Made by a program: the position numbers and the translations under genes. Of a stretch of 64,000 nucleotides of DNA, positions 19,317 to 27,578 are shown piece by piece. The DNA is from Betaproteobacteria bacterium. GTDB taxonomy: Bacteria > Pseudomonadota > Gammaproteobacteria > Burkholderiales > Burkholderiaceae_C. Position 1 is the stretch's first letter; each line of letters starts with the position of its first letter. The DNA is taken from contig JADJWD010000002.1 of the NCBI GenBank assembly GCA_016716535.1, forward strand, positions 868,001-932,000. The letters run 5' to 3'. The notes beneath the pieces are model-generated. The model was not told where the DNA came from. It made no database searches and was given only the letters and a program-made list of their open reading frames with translations.

Positions 19317-20936
19317 ATGGCGCACGCCGCGCAAGTGATGAACCTGGCGCAGCTGCTGCGCCAGACGGCGCGGCTGTGGCCGCAACGCGCGGGCCTCGTG
19401 CACGGCGAACGCACGTGGACCTGGAGCGAACTCGACCGCCGCGTCGATGCGCTGGTCGCGGCGCTGCGCGCGCTGGGTGTGCAACAAGGCGACCGCGTGC
19501 TCGTGCACTCGCGCAACAACGCCGCGATGTTCGAGAGCTGCTGGGCCGCGTTCCGTCTCGGGGCCGTCTGGGTGCCGACCAACTTCCGGCTCGAACCGCC
19601 GGAGGTGGCGTACCTCGGCAGCAGCAGCGGCGCGGGGGTGATGCTGTGCGAGGCGGTGTTTGCGCCGGCGCATGTCGACGCGGTGCGCTCGGCGTCGTCG
19701 GCGCTGCGCGAGGTGGTGATCATCGGCGCCGACCGCACGACGAACGTCTTGCGCGCCGGCGAACACGACTACGAAGCGCTCGTCGCAGCGCACCTTCCTC
19801 CCGCCTGCACCGAGGTCGCCGAAGCCACCGTCACGGCCGATGACCCGCTGTGGTTCTTCTACACCTCGGGCACGACCGGCCGGTCAAAGGCGGGCGTGCT
19901 GACGCACGGGCAGATGGCCTTCGTCGTCACGAACCACCTGGCCGACCTGATCCCCGGCACCGACGAGCGCGACGTGTCGATCGCCGTGGCGCCGCTGTCG
20001 CACGGCGCCGGCATCCACATGCTGCTGAACGTCGCGCGCGGCGCGCCGACGGTGCTGATGCCGGGCGAGAAGCTCGACCCGGCGGTGTTCTGGGTGCTCG
20101 TCGAACGGCACCGCGTGACGAACCTCTTCACGGTGCCGACGATCGTCAAGCTGCTCGTCGAGCACCCGGCCGTCGATGCGCACGACCACTCGTCGCTGCG
20201 CTACGTGATCTACGCCGGCGCGCCGATGTACCGCGCCGACCAGAAGCGCGCGCTCGAGAAACTCGGCCGCGTGCTCGTGCAGTACTTCGGCCTTGGCGAA
20301 GTCACCGGCAGCATCACCGTGCTGCCGCGCGAGATGCACTCGGCCGACGACGACGACCCGAACGCCAATATCGGCAGCTGCGGCCGCGCGCGCACCGGCA
20401 TGGAGGTCGCCATCTTCGACGCGCAGATGCGCCGGCTGCCGCCGGGCGAAGTCGGCGAGATCTGCTGCCGCGGCCCGGCTGTCTTCGCCGGCTATCACGC
20501 CAACCCCGAGGCCACGGCGAAGGCGCTCGCGGGCGGCTGGTTCCACACCGGCGACCTCGGCCGCATCGACGAGCGGGGCCTCGTCTACATCACCGGCCGG
20601 GAGTCGGACATGTACATCTCCGGCGGCAGCAACGTCTACCCGCGCGAGGTCGAGGAAGTGCTGCTCACGCACCCGGCCATTGCCGAGGTCGCCGTGCTCG
20701 GCGTGCCCGACGCGAAGTGGGGCGAGGTCGGCGTCGCGGTGATCGTGCAGCGCGAGGGCACGGCGCGCCTCGACGCCGCCGCCGTGCTGGCGCACCTCGA
20801 AGGCCGCACCGCCAAGTACCGCTGGCCGCGGCACGTGTTCTTCTGGGACGCCTTGCCGAAGTCGGGCTACGGGAAGATCGCGAAGAAGGATGTGCGGGAG
20901 AGGTTGTACGAGCGGGGGAATCTGGCGAAGCCGTGA
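19317..20936 (+). CDS. AMP-dependent acyl-CoA synthetase/ligase
   Basis: 539 residues of the ANL superfamily. The phosphate-binding loop YTSGTTGRSK is near residue 180, the central motif region VQYFGLGEVTGS near 325, the GWFHTGDLGRID aspartate near 410, the hinge region YISGGSNVYPREVEEVL near 440, and the catalytic lysine in KSGYGKIAKKD close to the C-terminus. It activates a carboxylic acid with ATP and CoA; close families act on medium-chain, aryl or methylthio acids. It is the last gene of the plus-strand group with the reductive dehalogenase and SDR (26 bases after the SDR). CoA activation of a dehalogenated aromatic acid is an appealing inference only. Confidence 0.9.
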   Translation: MAHAAQVMNLAQLLRQTARLWPQRAGLVHGERTWTWSELDRRVDALVAALRALGVQQGDRVLVHSRNNAAMFESCWAAFRLGAVWVPTNFRLEPPEVAYLGSSSGAGVMLCEAVFAPAHVDAVRSASSALREVVIIGADRTTNVLRAGEHDYEALVAAHLPPACTEVAEATVTADDPLWFFYTSGTTGRSKAGVLTHGQMAFVVTNHLADLIPGTDERDVSIAVAPLSHGAGIHMLLNVARGAPTVLMPGEKLDPAVFWVLVERHRVTNLFTVPTIVKLLVEHPAVDAHDHSSLRYVIYAGAPMYRADQKRALEKLGRVLVQYFGLGEVTGSITVLPREMHSADDDDPNANIGSCGRARTGMEVAIFDAQMRRLPPGEVGEICCRGPAVFAGYHANPEATAKALAGGWFHTGDLGRIDERGLVYITGRESDMYISGGSNVYPREVEEVLLTHPAIAEVAVLGVPDAKWGEVGVAVIVQREGTARLDAAAVLAHLEGRTAKYRWPRHVFFWDALPKSGYGKIAKKDVRERLYERGNLAKP

Positions 20937-20959
20937 GTGAGCCGGTTGGGCCCGCGCGC

Positions 20960-21712
20960 TCAGTGGATGTGGCTGCCGCCGTTGATGTCGATCTCGCTGC
21001 CGGTGACGTAGCTCGCGAGGTCGGAAGCGAGAAAGAGCGCGCAGCCTGCGACCTCGTGCGCGTGCCCCGGGCGGCCCATCGGCACGCTGGCGACGATCTG
21101 CGCCAGCCGCTCGGGCGTCATCAGCGCGCCGGCGATGTCGGTGTCGATGTAGCTCGGGCAGATCGCGTTGACGCGGATGTTGTCGGGGCCGAGTTCGCGC
21201 GCCGCGGCCTTCGTGTAGCCGAGCACCGCGGCCTTGGCCGCCGAGTAGTGGCTGCCGCCGAACACGCCGCCGCCGCGCTGCGCGCTGACGCTCGAGAGGT
21301 TGACGATCGCGCCGCTCTTCTGTTTGCGCATCTGCGGCACGACGGCTTGCGTCATCAACAGCGTGCCGCGCATGTTGATGTCGAAGATGCGGTCGTAGGT
21401 GGCATCGTCGACCTCCATCAGCCGCTGCGGGCTGGTGATGCCGGCGATGTTGACGAGCACGTCGATGCGGCCCCAGGCGGCGAGCGCCTGCGCGGCGGCG
21501 GCCTCGCAGTCGGCGCGCTTGGTCACGTCGCAGCGGGTGTGCAGGTGGCCGCTGCCGGGCAGCGTGGCGGCGGCGGCGAGTGCCTGTTCGGCGTCGAGGT
21601 CGCTGATCTGCACGCGTGCGCCGTGTTCGGCGAACAGCCGGGCGCAGGCCAGGCCGAGGCCGCGCGGGCTGGCGGCGCCGGTGATGAGGACGGTGCGGTC
21701 TTTGAGGAGCAT
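20960..21712 (-). CDS. SDR family oxidoreductase
   Basis: 250-residue short-chain dehydrogenase, convergent with the acyl-CoA synthetase gene (23 bases apart). The cofactor motif is TGAASPRGLG, followed by an acidic residue pattern ISDLDAE typical of NAD preference; VNIAG is near residue 88 and the active site has SSVSAQ and YSAAK near 150. The C-terminus INGGSHIH replaces the usual DGG. It stands 38 bases downstream of the transketolase gene and probably shares its transcript. Likely a polyol or sugar-acid dehydrogenase; the substrate cannot be read from sequence. Confidence 0.88.
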   Translation of the reverse strand: MLLKDRTVLITGAASPRGLGLACARLFAEHGARVQISDLDAEQALAAAATLPGSGHLHTRCDVTKRADCEAAAAQALAAWGRIDVLVNIAGITSPQRLMEVDDATYDRIFDINMRGTLLMTQAVVPQMRKQKSGAIVNLSSVSAQRGGGVFGGSHYSAAKAAVLGYTKAAARELGPDNIRVNAICPSYIDTDIAGALMTPERLAQIVASVPMGRPGHAHEVAGCALFLASDLASYVTGSEIDINGGSHIH

Positions 21713-21750
21713 GGTCTGTCTCGGTGGATGGTTGAATGTGCGTGGTTAGG

Positions 21751-23775
21751 TCAAGCGTCCGTGCGGATCTCCCGCACCTCGGCGACGACGGCCTCGGCCG
21801 TGATGCCGAAGTGGCGATAGAGCGCGTCGGCCGGGCCCGAGGCGCCGAAGCCCGTCATGCCGACAAAGAGGCCGTGCTCACCCAGCCAGCGCTCCCAGCC
21901 GAAACGCACCGCGGCTTCGATGCCGACGCGCAACGTGCCGGGGCCGAGCACGGCGCGGCGGTAGTCGGCGTCTTGCTGCGCGAACAGCTCCCAGCACGGC
22001 ATCGAGACCACCGCGGTCGGCAGGCCGAGGCGCTGCAACTCTTCGCGTGCCTGCACGGCGAGTGCCACTTCGGAGCCGGTCGCCAGCAGCGTCACCTGCC
22101 GCGGGCCGCCGGCGGCATCGGCCAGCACGTAGGCACCGCGGCGGCAGGGGTTGTTTGATGACGCGGCGCCGTCAGGAGCCCGCACCCGCGGCAACACCTG
22201 CCGCGCGAAGACGAGCGACACCGGCCCGCTGCGATGTTCGAGCGCGATCTCCCAGCACTCGGTCGCCTCGACGATGTCGGCCGGCCGCATCACGAGCATG
22301 TTCGGCATCGCGCGCAGCGAGGCGAGGATCTCGACCGGCTGGTGCGTCGGGCCGTTCTTGCCGATGCCGATCGAGTCGTGGCTGAAGACGAACTTCACCG
22401 GCAAGCCCATCAGCGCGGCCATGCGCAGCGCCGGGCGCTCGTAGTCGCTGAAGGCGAGGTAGGTCACCGCCACCGGCAGCGCGCCGCCGTGCGCGGCCAG
22501 GCCGTTGGCCATCGCGCCCATCAGGTGCTCGCGCACGCCGCAGTGCAGGTAGCGGCCGGCGCGATCGGTGGCGGTGAACGCCGCGACGCCGCGCTTGTGG
22601 CTCGTCGGCGCTTCGAGGTCGGGGCACAGCACGATGCGCTCGGGCAGCACCGCGGCGAGCTTCTCGTGGATCTCGCTCGACAGGAAGATCCCGCTTTGGG
22701 TGGCGCCGGCGGCATCGTGCGCGGCGCCGGCGGCGAGTGCGCGCTGTTTGTGCGCGAGCAGCACTTCGCGCCAGCCCGCGGGCAGCTCGCCGCGCATCAC
22801 GCGTTCGAACTCGGCGCGCTCGGCGGCGGGCAGGGCGGCCAGGCGCCGCTGCCAGGTCTCGTAGGCCGGGCGGCTTCGAGCGGCGGCTTCGCGCCAGGCC
22901 TGCAACACGGCGTGCGGCACCTCGAACGGCGGATGCGGCCAGCCGAGTTGTTCGCGCGCGCGCGTTGCATCGGCTTCGAAGAGCCGGGCGCTGTGGCCGC
23001 CGCGCTGGCCCTGCAGCCGCTCGATGCCGCGCGCGATGACGGTGCGGCAGGCGATCAGCGAAGGGCGCGGATCGGCTTTCGCCGCAGCGATCGCGGCACT
23101 CACCGCCTCGATGTCGTGGCCGTCGACCTCCTGCACGTGCCACTGCGCGACGCGAAAGCGCTCGGGCACGCTCTCGCTGATCGACAGGTCTGTCGATCCA
23201 TCGTCGGTGATGCGGTTGTCGTCCCACAGGAACACGAGCTTGCCCAGGCGCAGATGGCCGGCCAGCGCGATCGCCTCCTGGCCGATGCCTTCCTGAAGGC
23301 AGCCGTCGCCAACGAAGGCCCAGGTGTAGTGGTCGACGAGGCCCGGGCCGAAACGCGCGTTCAGATGCGCCTCGGCCACCGCCATGCCCAGCGCATTGGC
23401 GATGCCTTGGCCGAGCAGGCCGGTCGTCACCTCGATGCCGGCCGCGGGGTCGCGCTCCGGGTGGCCGGCGGTGTGCGCGCCGAGTTCGCGGAACGCGCGG
23501 ATCTGGTCGAGCGAGATGCGCTCGTAGCCGCTCAGGTGGAGGAGCGCATAAAGCAGCATCGAGCCGTGCCCGTTGGACAGCACGACGCGGTCGCGGTCGG
23601 GCCAGTGCGGGTCGGCCGGGTGGTGCTTCAGGTGCCGCGTGTACAGCGCCGTGGCGATCTCGGCCATGCCGAGCGGCACGCCGGGGTGCCCCTCGCCGGC
23701 GCGCACGATCGCGTCGATGGCGAGGAAGCGGATCGCGTGCGCGAGCGGTTGCAGGGGGTTCGGTGCGGTCGTCAC
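21751..23775 (-). CDS. tkt: Transketolase
   Basis: Complete single-chain transketolase of 674 residues. The thiamine diphosphate motif is GDGCLQEGIGQEA near residue 155; the N-terminal substrate histidine is in GEGHPGVPLGMAE; the pyrimidine-domain glutamate is in CGVREHLMGAMANG near 420, and KNGPTHQPVE follows. It transfers two-carbon units between sugar phosphates in the pentose phosphate or Calvin pathways. It is embedded in the sugar-acid island between an SDR and two beta-hydroxyacid dehydrogenase genes instead of with gap/pgk, so it is probably an accessory copy serving pentose or tetrose intermediates. Start is ATG at 23775. Confidence 0.93.
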   Translation of the reverse strand: MTTAPNPLQPLAHAIRFLAIDAIVRAGEGHPGVPLGMAEIATALYTRHLKHHPADPHWPDRDRVVLSNGHGSMLLYALLHLSGYERISLDQIRAFRELGAHTAGHPERDPAAGIEVTTGLLGQGIANALGMAVAEAHLNARFGPGLVDHYTWAFVGDGCLQEGIGQEAIALAGHLRLGKLVFLWDDNRITDDGSTDLSISESVPERFRVAQWHVQEVDGHDIEAVSAAIAAAKADPRPSLIACRTVIARGIERLQGQRGGHSARLFEADATRAREQLGWPHPPFEVPHAVLQAWREAAARSRPAYETWQRRLAALPAAERAEFERVMRGELPAGWREVLLAHKQRALAAGAAHDAAGATQSGIFLSSEIHEKLAAVLPERIVLCPDLEAPTSHKRGVAAFTATDRAGRYLHCGVREHLMGAMANGLAAHGGALPVAVTYLAFSDYERPALRMAALMGLPVKFVFSHDSIGIGKNGPTHQPVEILASLRAMPNMLVMRPADIVEATECWEIALEHRSGPVSLVFARQVLPRVRAPDGAASSNNPCRRGAYVLADAAGGPRQVTLLATGSEVALAVQAREELQRLGLPTAVVSMPCWELFAQQDADYRRAVLGPGTLRVGIEAAVRFGWERWLGEHGLFVGMTGFGASGPADALYRHFGITAEAVVAEVREIRTDA

Positions 23776-23831
23776 GGCAGCGGACCCCGGGTCGTCACGC
23801 CGCTGAGTGATGCGTCAGGCGCGCTGCGGCT

Positions 23832-24752
23832 TCAGCTCCGCTCTGCCGCGGCCGGCGGCACGCCGTTCATCGCAGCGATGAAGTCGGCGAGCATCGGCAC
23901 GTAGCGCTCGCCCTGGCCTGCGGCTTCCATCGCGGCGAAGCTGTTGCGCACGGCGGCCTGCAGCGGATTGACGGCGCCGAGTTCGCCGGCCATCGCGGCC
24001 ATGTAGCGCATGTCCTTGTGGCCGTTGGCGATGGTGAAGCGGTGCGCGTTCTCGTCGCCGGCCAGCGACCACTGGATGAAGGTGTCGTAGAAGGGGCTGC
24101 GCATGCGTCCCGAGCCGACGACCGAGTGGAACTGCTGCACCGAGAGCCCCGCCTTGCGCGCGATAGCCAGTGCCTCGGCGTAGAGCGCGGCGTAGCCCAT
24201 GCCGACGAAGTTGTTGATGAGCTTCATCTTGTGCCCCAGGCCCACCGGCCCCAGGTGCACGACGTTGCCGGCCCAGCAGCGCACGACCGGCTCGATGCGC
24301 GCGAAGACCTCGGGCGCGGCGCCGATCATCGTGTCCAGCGTGCCGGCTTCGGCTTCCTTCGGCGTGCGCGACAGCGGGGCGTCGACGAACTGCACGCCGC
24401 GCGCCGCGCACTCGGCGGCCAGCGCCAGCGTCGAGACGGGGTTCGAGGTCGAGCAGTCGATGATCACGGCGCCGGGCTTGGCGCCGGCGAGCAGGCCGTT
24501 CTCGCCGCGCACGCTGGCTTCGACCTCGGGCGAGCCGGTGACGCACAGGTGCACGATGTCGCATAACGCGGCCAGCTCACGCGGCGTCGCCGCCTCGCGC
24601 GCGCCGAGTGCCTTCAACCGCTCGACCGCCTCGCGTTTGCGGTGGCCCATCACGACGAGCGGGTAGCCCTTCGTGACGAGGTTCTTCGCCATGCCGGCGC
24701 CCATCAGGCCGACGCCGATGAAGCCGATGGTGGGTTTGTTCGTCTCGGTCAC
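23832..24752 (-). CDS. NAD(P)-dependent beta-hydroxyacid dehydrogenase (3-hydroxyisobutyrate / 2-hydroxy-3-oxopropionate reductase family)
   Basis: 306 residues with the N-terminal Rossmann motif GFIGVGLMGAGMAKNL, the substrate-binding DAPLSRTPKEAE near residue 130 and the catalytic lysine in GHKMKLINNFVG near residue 175. The start is a GTG at 24752 that overlaps the stop of the LtnD-like gene by four bases (GTGA), a sign of translational coupling. Relatives reduce tartronate semialdehyde or oxidise 3-hydroxyisobutyrate and related acids. It is the intact counterpart of the broken gene at 7935-8382: both share CSTS after the Rossmann domain and similar N-termini. Substrate likely an acid of the four-carbon pathway next door. 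Confidence 0.88.
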   Translation of the reverse strand: MTETNKPTIGFIGVGLMGAGMAKNLVTKGYPLVVMGHRKREAVERLKALGAREAATPRELAALCDIVHLCVTGSPEVEASVRGENGLLAGAKPGAVIIDCSTSNPVSTLALAAECAARGVQFVDAPLSRTPKEAEAGTLDTMIGAAPEVFARIEPVVRCWAGNVVHLGPVGLGHKMKLINNFVGMGYAALYAEALAIARKAGLSVQQFHSVVGSGRMRSPFYDTFIQWSLAGDENAHRFTIANGHKDMRYMAAMAGELGAVNPLQAAVRNSFAAMEAAGQGERYVPMLADFIAAMNGVPPAAAERS

Positions 24753-25642
24753 TTCTTCGGTCCTCCGACCTGCGCGCCGTTGAGCGCCCGATAGGCGCGG
24801 ATCACCTGGCTGTCGTCGGCAGCGCCGTGGCCCAGGCCCGACGCGGCGAGGAACATCTGCATCGCCGCGGCCGCCAGCGGCAGCCCCTGGCGCATCTGCG
24901 TGCCCTGGCCGAGCACGATGCCCAGGTCCTTGACGAAGATGTCGACGGCGCTCGTCACCGGCGGCTCGTCCATCATCATGCGCGGGCCGCGGTCGCCCCA
25001 CATCCAGCTGTTACCGGCACTGACCGAGATGATGTCGTGCATCGTCTGCTGGTCGACGCCGGCGCGCTCGGCGACGTGCATCGCCTCGGCGGCGGCGGCG
25101 ATGTGCACGCCGCACAAGAGCTGGTTGATCATCTTCGCGGTGCTGCCCATGCCGGCTTCGCGGCCGACATCGAAGATGCGCTTGCCCACCGCTTCGAGCA
25201 CCGGGCGGGCGCGGGCGAGCGTCGCCTCGGCGCCGCTGGCCATGATCGTCAGCGCCGCGGCGTTGGCGCCGGCGACGCCGCCGGAGACCGGCGCGTCGAG
25301 CATCACGAGGCCCATCTCTTCGAGCCGCGCGGCGGTCTTCTTCGCCAGCGCCGGCGCTTGCGTGCAGGCGGCAACGACGACGGCGCCCTTCGGCAACGCG
25401 GCCGCGGCGCCGGCATCGAAGAGCACGGACTCGGCCTGCTCGCCGCTGACGACCATCAGCCACAGCAACTCGGCGTTGCGTGCGGCTTCGGCGGCGGAAG
25501 CGGCGGACTTGCCGCCCGCGGCGACCAGCGCGTCGGCGGCGCCGGCGCGCACGTCGAAGCCGGTCACCACGTGCCCGGCCTTGAACAGGTTGACGGCCAT
25601 CGGCACGCCCATCGCGCCCAGGCCGACGAATGCAATGCGCAT
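24749..25642 (-). CDS. ltnD: L-threonate dehydrogenase-like protein (LtnD/YgbJ family)
   Basis: 297-residue beta-hydroxyacid dehydrogenase. Motif GLGAMGVPMAVNLFKAGH at the N-terminus, DAPVSGG near 120, the catalytic lysine in STAKMINQLLCGVH near 170, and GNSWMWGDRGPRM in the C-terminal domain, a pattern that fits LtnD better than tartronate semialdehyde reductase. LtnD oxidises L-threonate to 2-oxo-tetronate. The assignment is supported by otnK, otnC and denD homologues at 31052-34159. It starts at ATG 25642, behind the ABC importer genes that are transcribed in the same direction. The isomerase OtnI that the pathway needs is not in the window. Confidence 0.82.
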   Translation of the reverse strand: MRIAFVGLGAMGVPMAVNLFKAGHVVTGFDVRAGAADALVAAGGKSAASAAEAARNAELLWLMVVSGEQAESVLFDAGAAAALPKGAVVVAACTQAPALAKKTAARLEEMGLVMLDAPVSGGVAGANAAALTIMASGAEATLARARPVLEAVGKRIFDVGREAGMGSTAKMINQLLCGVHIAAAAEAMHVAERAGVDQQTMHDIISVSAGNSWMWGDRGPRMMMDEPPVTSAVDIFVKDLGIVLGQGTQMRQGLPLAAAAMQMFLAASGLGHGAADDSQVIRAYRALNGAQVGGPKK

Positions 25643-25719
25643 CGCGCGCTCCTCGGAATCGAACTCGTGTGGAAAGCGGCAGGCTGCGTGGCACGTGCGC
25701 CATCCGGCAGCCCGTCAGG

Positions 25720-26625
25720 TCACTCCTTGACCGCCCCCGTCATCGCCGACACGTAGTGCTCGACGAAGAACGCATAGAGGATGACGAGTGGCAGCGAGCC
25801 GACCAGCGCGCCTGCCATCAGCGAGCCCCAGCGGTACTGGTCGCCGTCGGTGAACGCCGACAGGATGGCCACCGGCACCGTCTTCTTCTCGGCGCTGTTG
25901 ATGAACGTGAGCGCGTAGATGAACTCGTTCCAGCACAGCGTCAGGCAGAAGATCGACGCCGAGATCAGCCCCGGCACCGCCAGCGGCAGGATGATCTTCA
26001 CGAGAATCTGCCAGCGGCTCGCGCCGTCGATCAGCGCGCACTCCTCGAGCTCGTAGGGGATCGTCTTGAAGTAGCCCATCAGCAGCCATGTCGAGAACGG
26101 GATCAGGATCGTCGGGTAGGTGAGGATCAGCGCGAACGGCGTGTCGAAGAGGCCGTACTGGAACACCACCGTCGACAGCGGGATGAACAGGATCGACGGC
26201 GGCACGAGGTAGGCCAGGAAGATCATGCCGCCCACCATGCTGGCGCCCTTGTAGCGGATGCGCGTGATCGCATAGGCGGCGAAGACACTCGCCACCAGCG
26301 ACAGCAGCGTCGCGGCGACCGAGATGAACATCGTGTTCCACAGCCACTGCGGGTACTCGGTCTTGAAGAGCAGGTCCTTGATGTGCTCGAGCGTCGGCGC
26401 CACCGTCCAGAACGGGTTGTGCGTGTCCAGGTCGAGCAGGTGCTCCTTCGGCTTGATGGCGGTGATCACCATCCAGTAGAAGGGAAAGAGCAGCACGACG
26501 ACGATCAGCACGAGCGGGATGTACAGCGTCACCACGCGCTGCGGCAGCGTGCTGAGGTAGCTCATGCCCTCCGAGTGATCCGCCGGTGCGGCAGTGGAGG
26601 AGGCAGCAGGCAACGTGGTGCTCAT
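25720..26625 (-). CDS. Carbohydrate ABC transporter permease, MalG type
   Basis: 301-residue inner-membrane permease with six predicted hydrophobic helices. The EAA loop contacting the ATPase reads ALIDGASRWQILVKIILPLA near residue 205, and the C-terminus is short as in MalG/UgpE proteins. A polar N-terminal tail of about 25 residues precedes the first helix. Its ATG at 26625 overlaps the stop of the partner permease gene (ATGA). It is the third membrane-transport gene in an importer operon of ATPase, binding protein and two permeases, all leftward. The ligand is not evident; the surrounding genes suggest a four-carbon polyol or sugar acid. Confidence 0.92.
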   Translation of the reverse strand: MSTTLPAASSTAAPADHSEGMSYLSTLPQRVVTLYIPLVLIVVVLLFPFYWMVITAIKPKEHLLDLDTHNPFWTVAPTLEHIKDLLFKTEYPQWLWNTMFISVAATLLSLVASVFAAYAITRIRYKGASMVGGMIFLAYLVPPSILFIPLSTVVFQYGLFDTPFALILTYPTILIPFSTWLLMGYFKTIPYELEECALIDGASRWQILVKIILPLAVPGLISASIFCLTLCWNEFIYALTFINSAEKKTVPVAILSAFTDGDQYRWGSLMAGALVGSLPLVILYAFFVEHYVSAMTGAVKE

Positions 26626-27533
26626 GCGTCTTCCCCTTGCTGCCACTTGCGCCGCTGCAGCCCGAACCAAGAGACCATGATCGCCGCGAGCAGGAAGGGC
26701 ACCATCGCAGTGGAGATCGCCGCGCCTTCCCCGATGCGCCCGCCCAGGATCGCGGTGTTGTACGACATCGTCGCCATCAGCTCGGTGGCGCCGGCCGGGC
26801 CGCCGTTGGTGAGCACCTTGATGAGCTGGAAGTCGGTGAACGTGAACAGCACCGAGAACGTCATCACCACGGCGATGATCGGCGTCAGCAGCGGGTAGGT
26901 GATCTTCACGAACATCTGCCAGCGCGTCGCGCCGTCGAGCGTGGCCGCTTCGTACAGCGACGGCGGCACGGTCTGCAACCCGGCCAGCAGCGAGATCGCG
27001 ATGAACGGCACGCCGCGCCAGACGTTGGCGAAGATGACGCTGAAGCGCGCGTTCCAGGTGTCGCCGAGGAAGTCGATGTTGCCGTCGATGAGGCCGAGCT
27101 GGCGCAGGCTCCAGCTGATGATCGAGAACTGCGGATCGAAGATCCACCAGAACGCGATCGCACTGAGCACCGTCGGCACGATGAACGGGATCAGCACGAT
27201 GGCGCGGATGATGGCCTTGAACGGCAGGTGCTGGTTCAGCAGCAGCGCGAGATACAGGCCGAGGCCGAACTTCACGACGCTGGCGAAGAACGTGTAGAAG
27301 AGGGTGAAGAAGACGGCCGTCTGGAACTTCGAGTCGCCGATGATCCAGATGTAGTTCTCGAGGCCGACGAACTCGCCCGGGCGGCCGATCTTCGAATCGG
27401 TGAAGCTCAGCCAGATGCCCAGGCCCAGCGGGTAGACGAGAAAGAGCACGAGGAAGGCCGCCGCCGGCAGCATGAACAGCCACCCGAGCAGGTTGCGGTT
27501 GGCGCCCCAGCGCGCCAGGCGGTCGGACCACAT
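26622..27533 (-). CDS. Carbohydrate ABC transporter permease, MalF type
   Basis: 303-residue permease with six hydrophobic segments. The N-terminal half has the family pattern FLVLFLVYPLGLGIWLSF and FVGLENY; the EAA loop is AATLDGATRWQMFVKITYPLL near residue 200. It forms the membrane channel together with the MalG-type partner and overlaps its start by four bases. The binding-protein gene ends 45 bases upstream. Start is ATG at 27533 (MWSDRL). Confidence 0.92.
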   Translation of the reverse strand: MWSDRLARWGANRNLLGWLFMLPAAAFLVLFLVYPLGLGIWLSFTDSKIGRPGEFVGLENYIWIIGDSKFQTAVFFTLFYTFFASVVKFGLGLYLALLLNQHLPFKAIIRAIVLIPFIVPTVLSAIAFWWIFDPQFSIISWSLRQLGLIDGNIDFLGDTWNARFSVIFANVWRGVPFIAISLLAGLQTVPPSLYEAATLDGATRWQMFVKITYPLLTPIIAVVMTFSVLFTFTDFQLIKVLTNGGPAGATELMATMSYNTAILGGRIGEGAAISTAMVPFLLAAIMVSWFGLQRRKWQQGEDA

Positions 27534-27578
27534 CGACGGCGTCCTTCGCTCGCCTCTTGTCTCGTCAGGATCGCCGCC

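Noticed and set aside
22234..23904. Plus-strand open frame of about 556 codons
   Set aside because: It is the shadow of the transketolase gene; the minus strand has all transketolase motifs.
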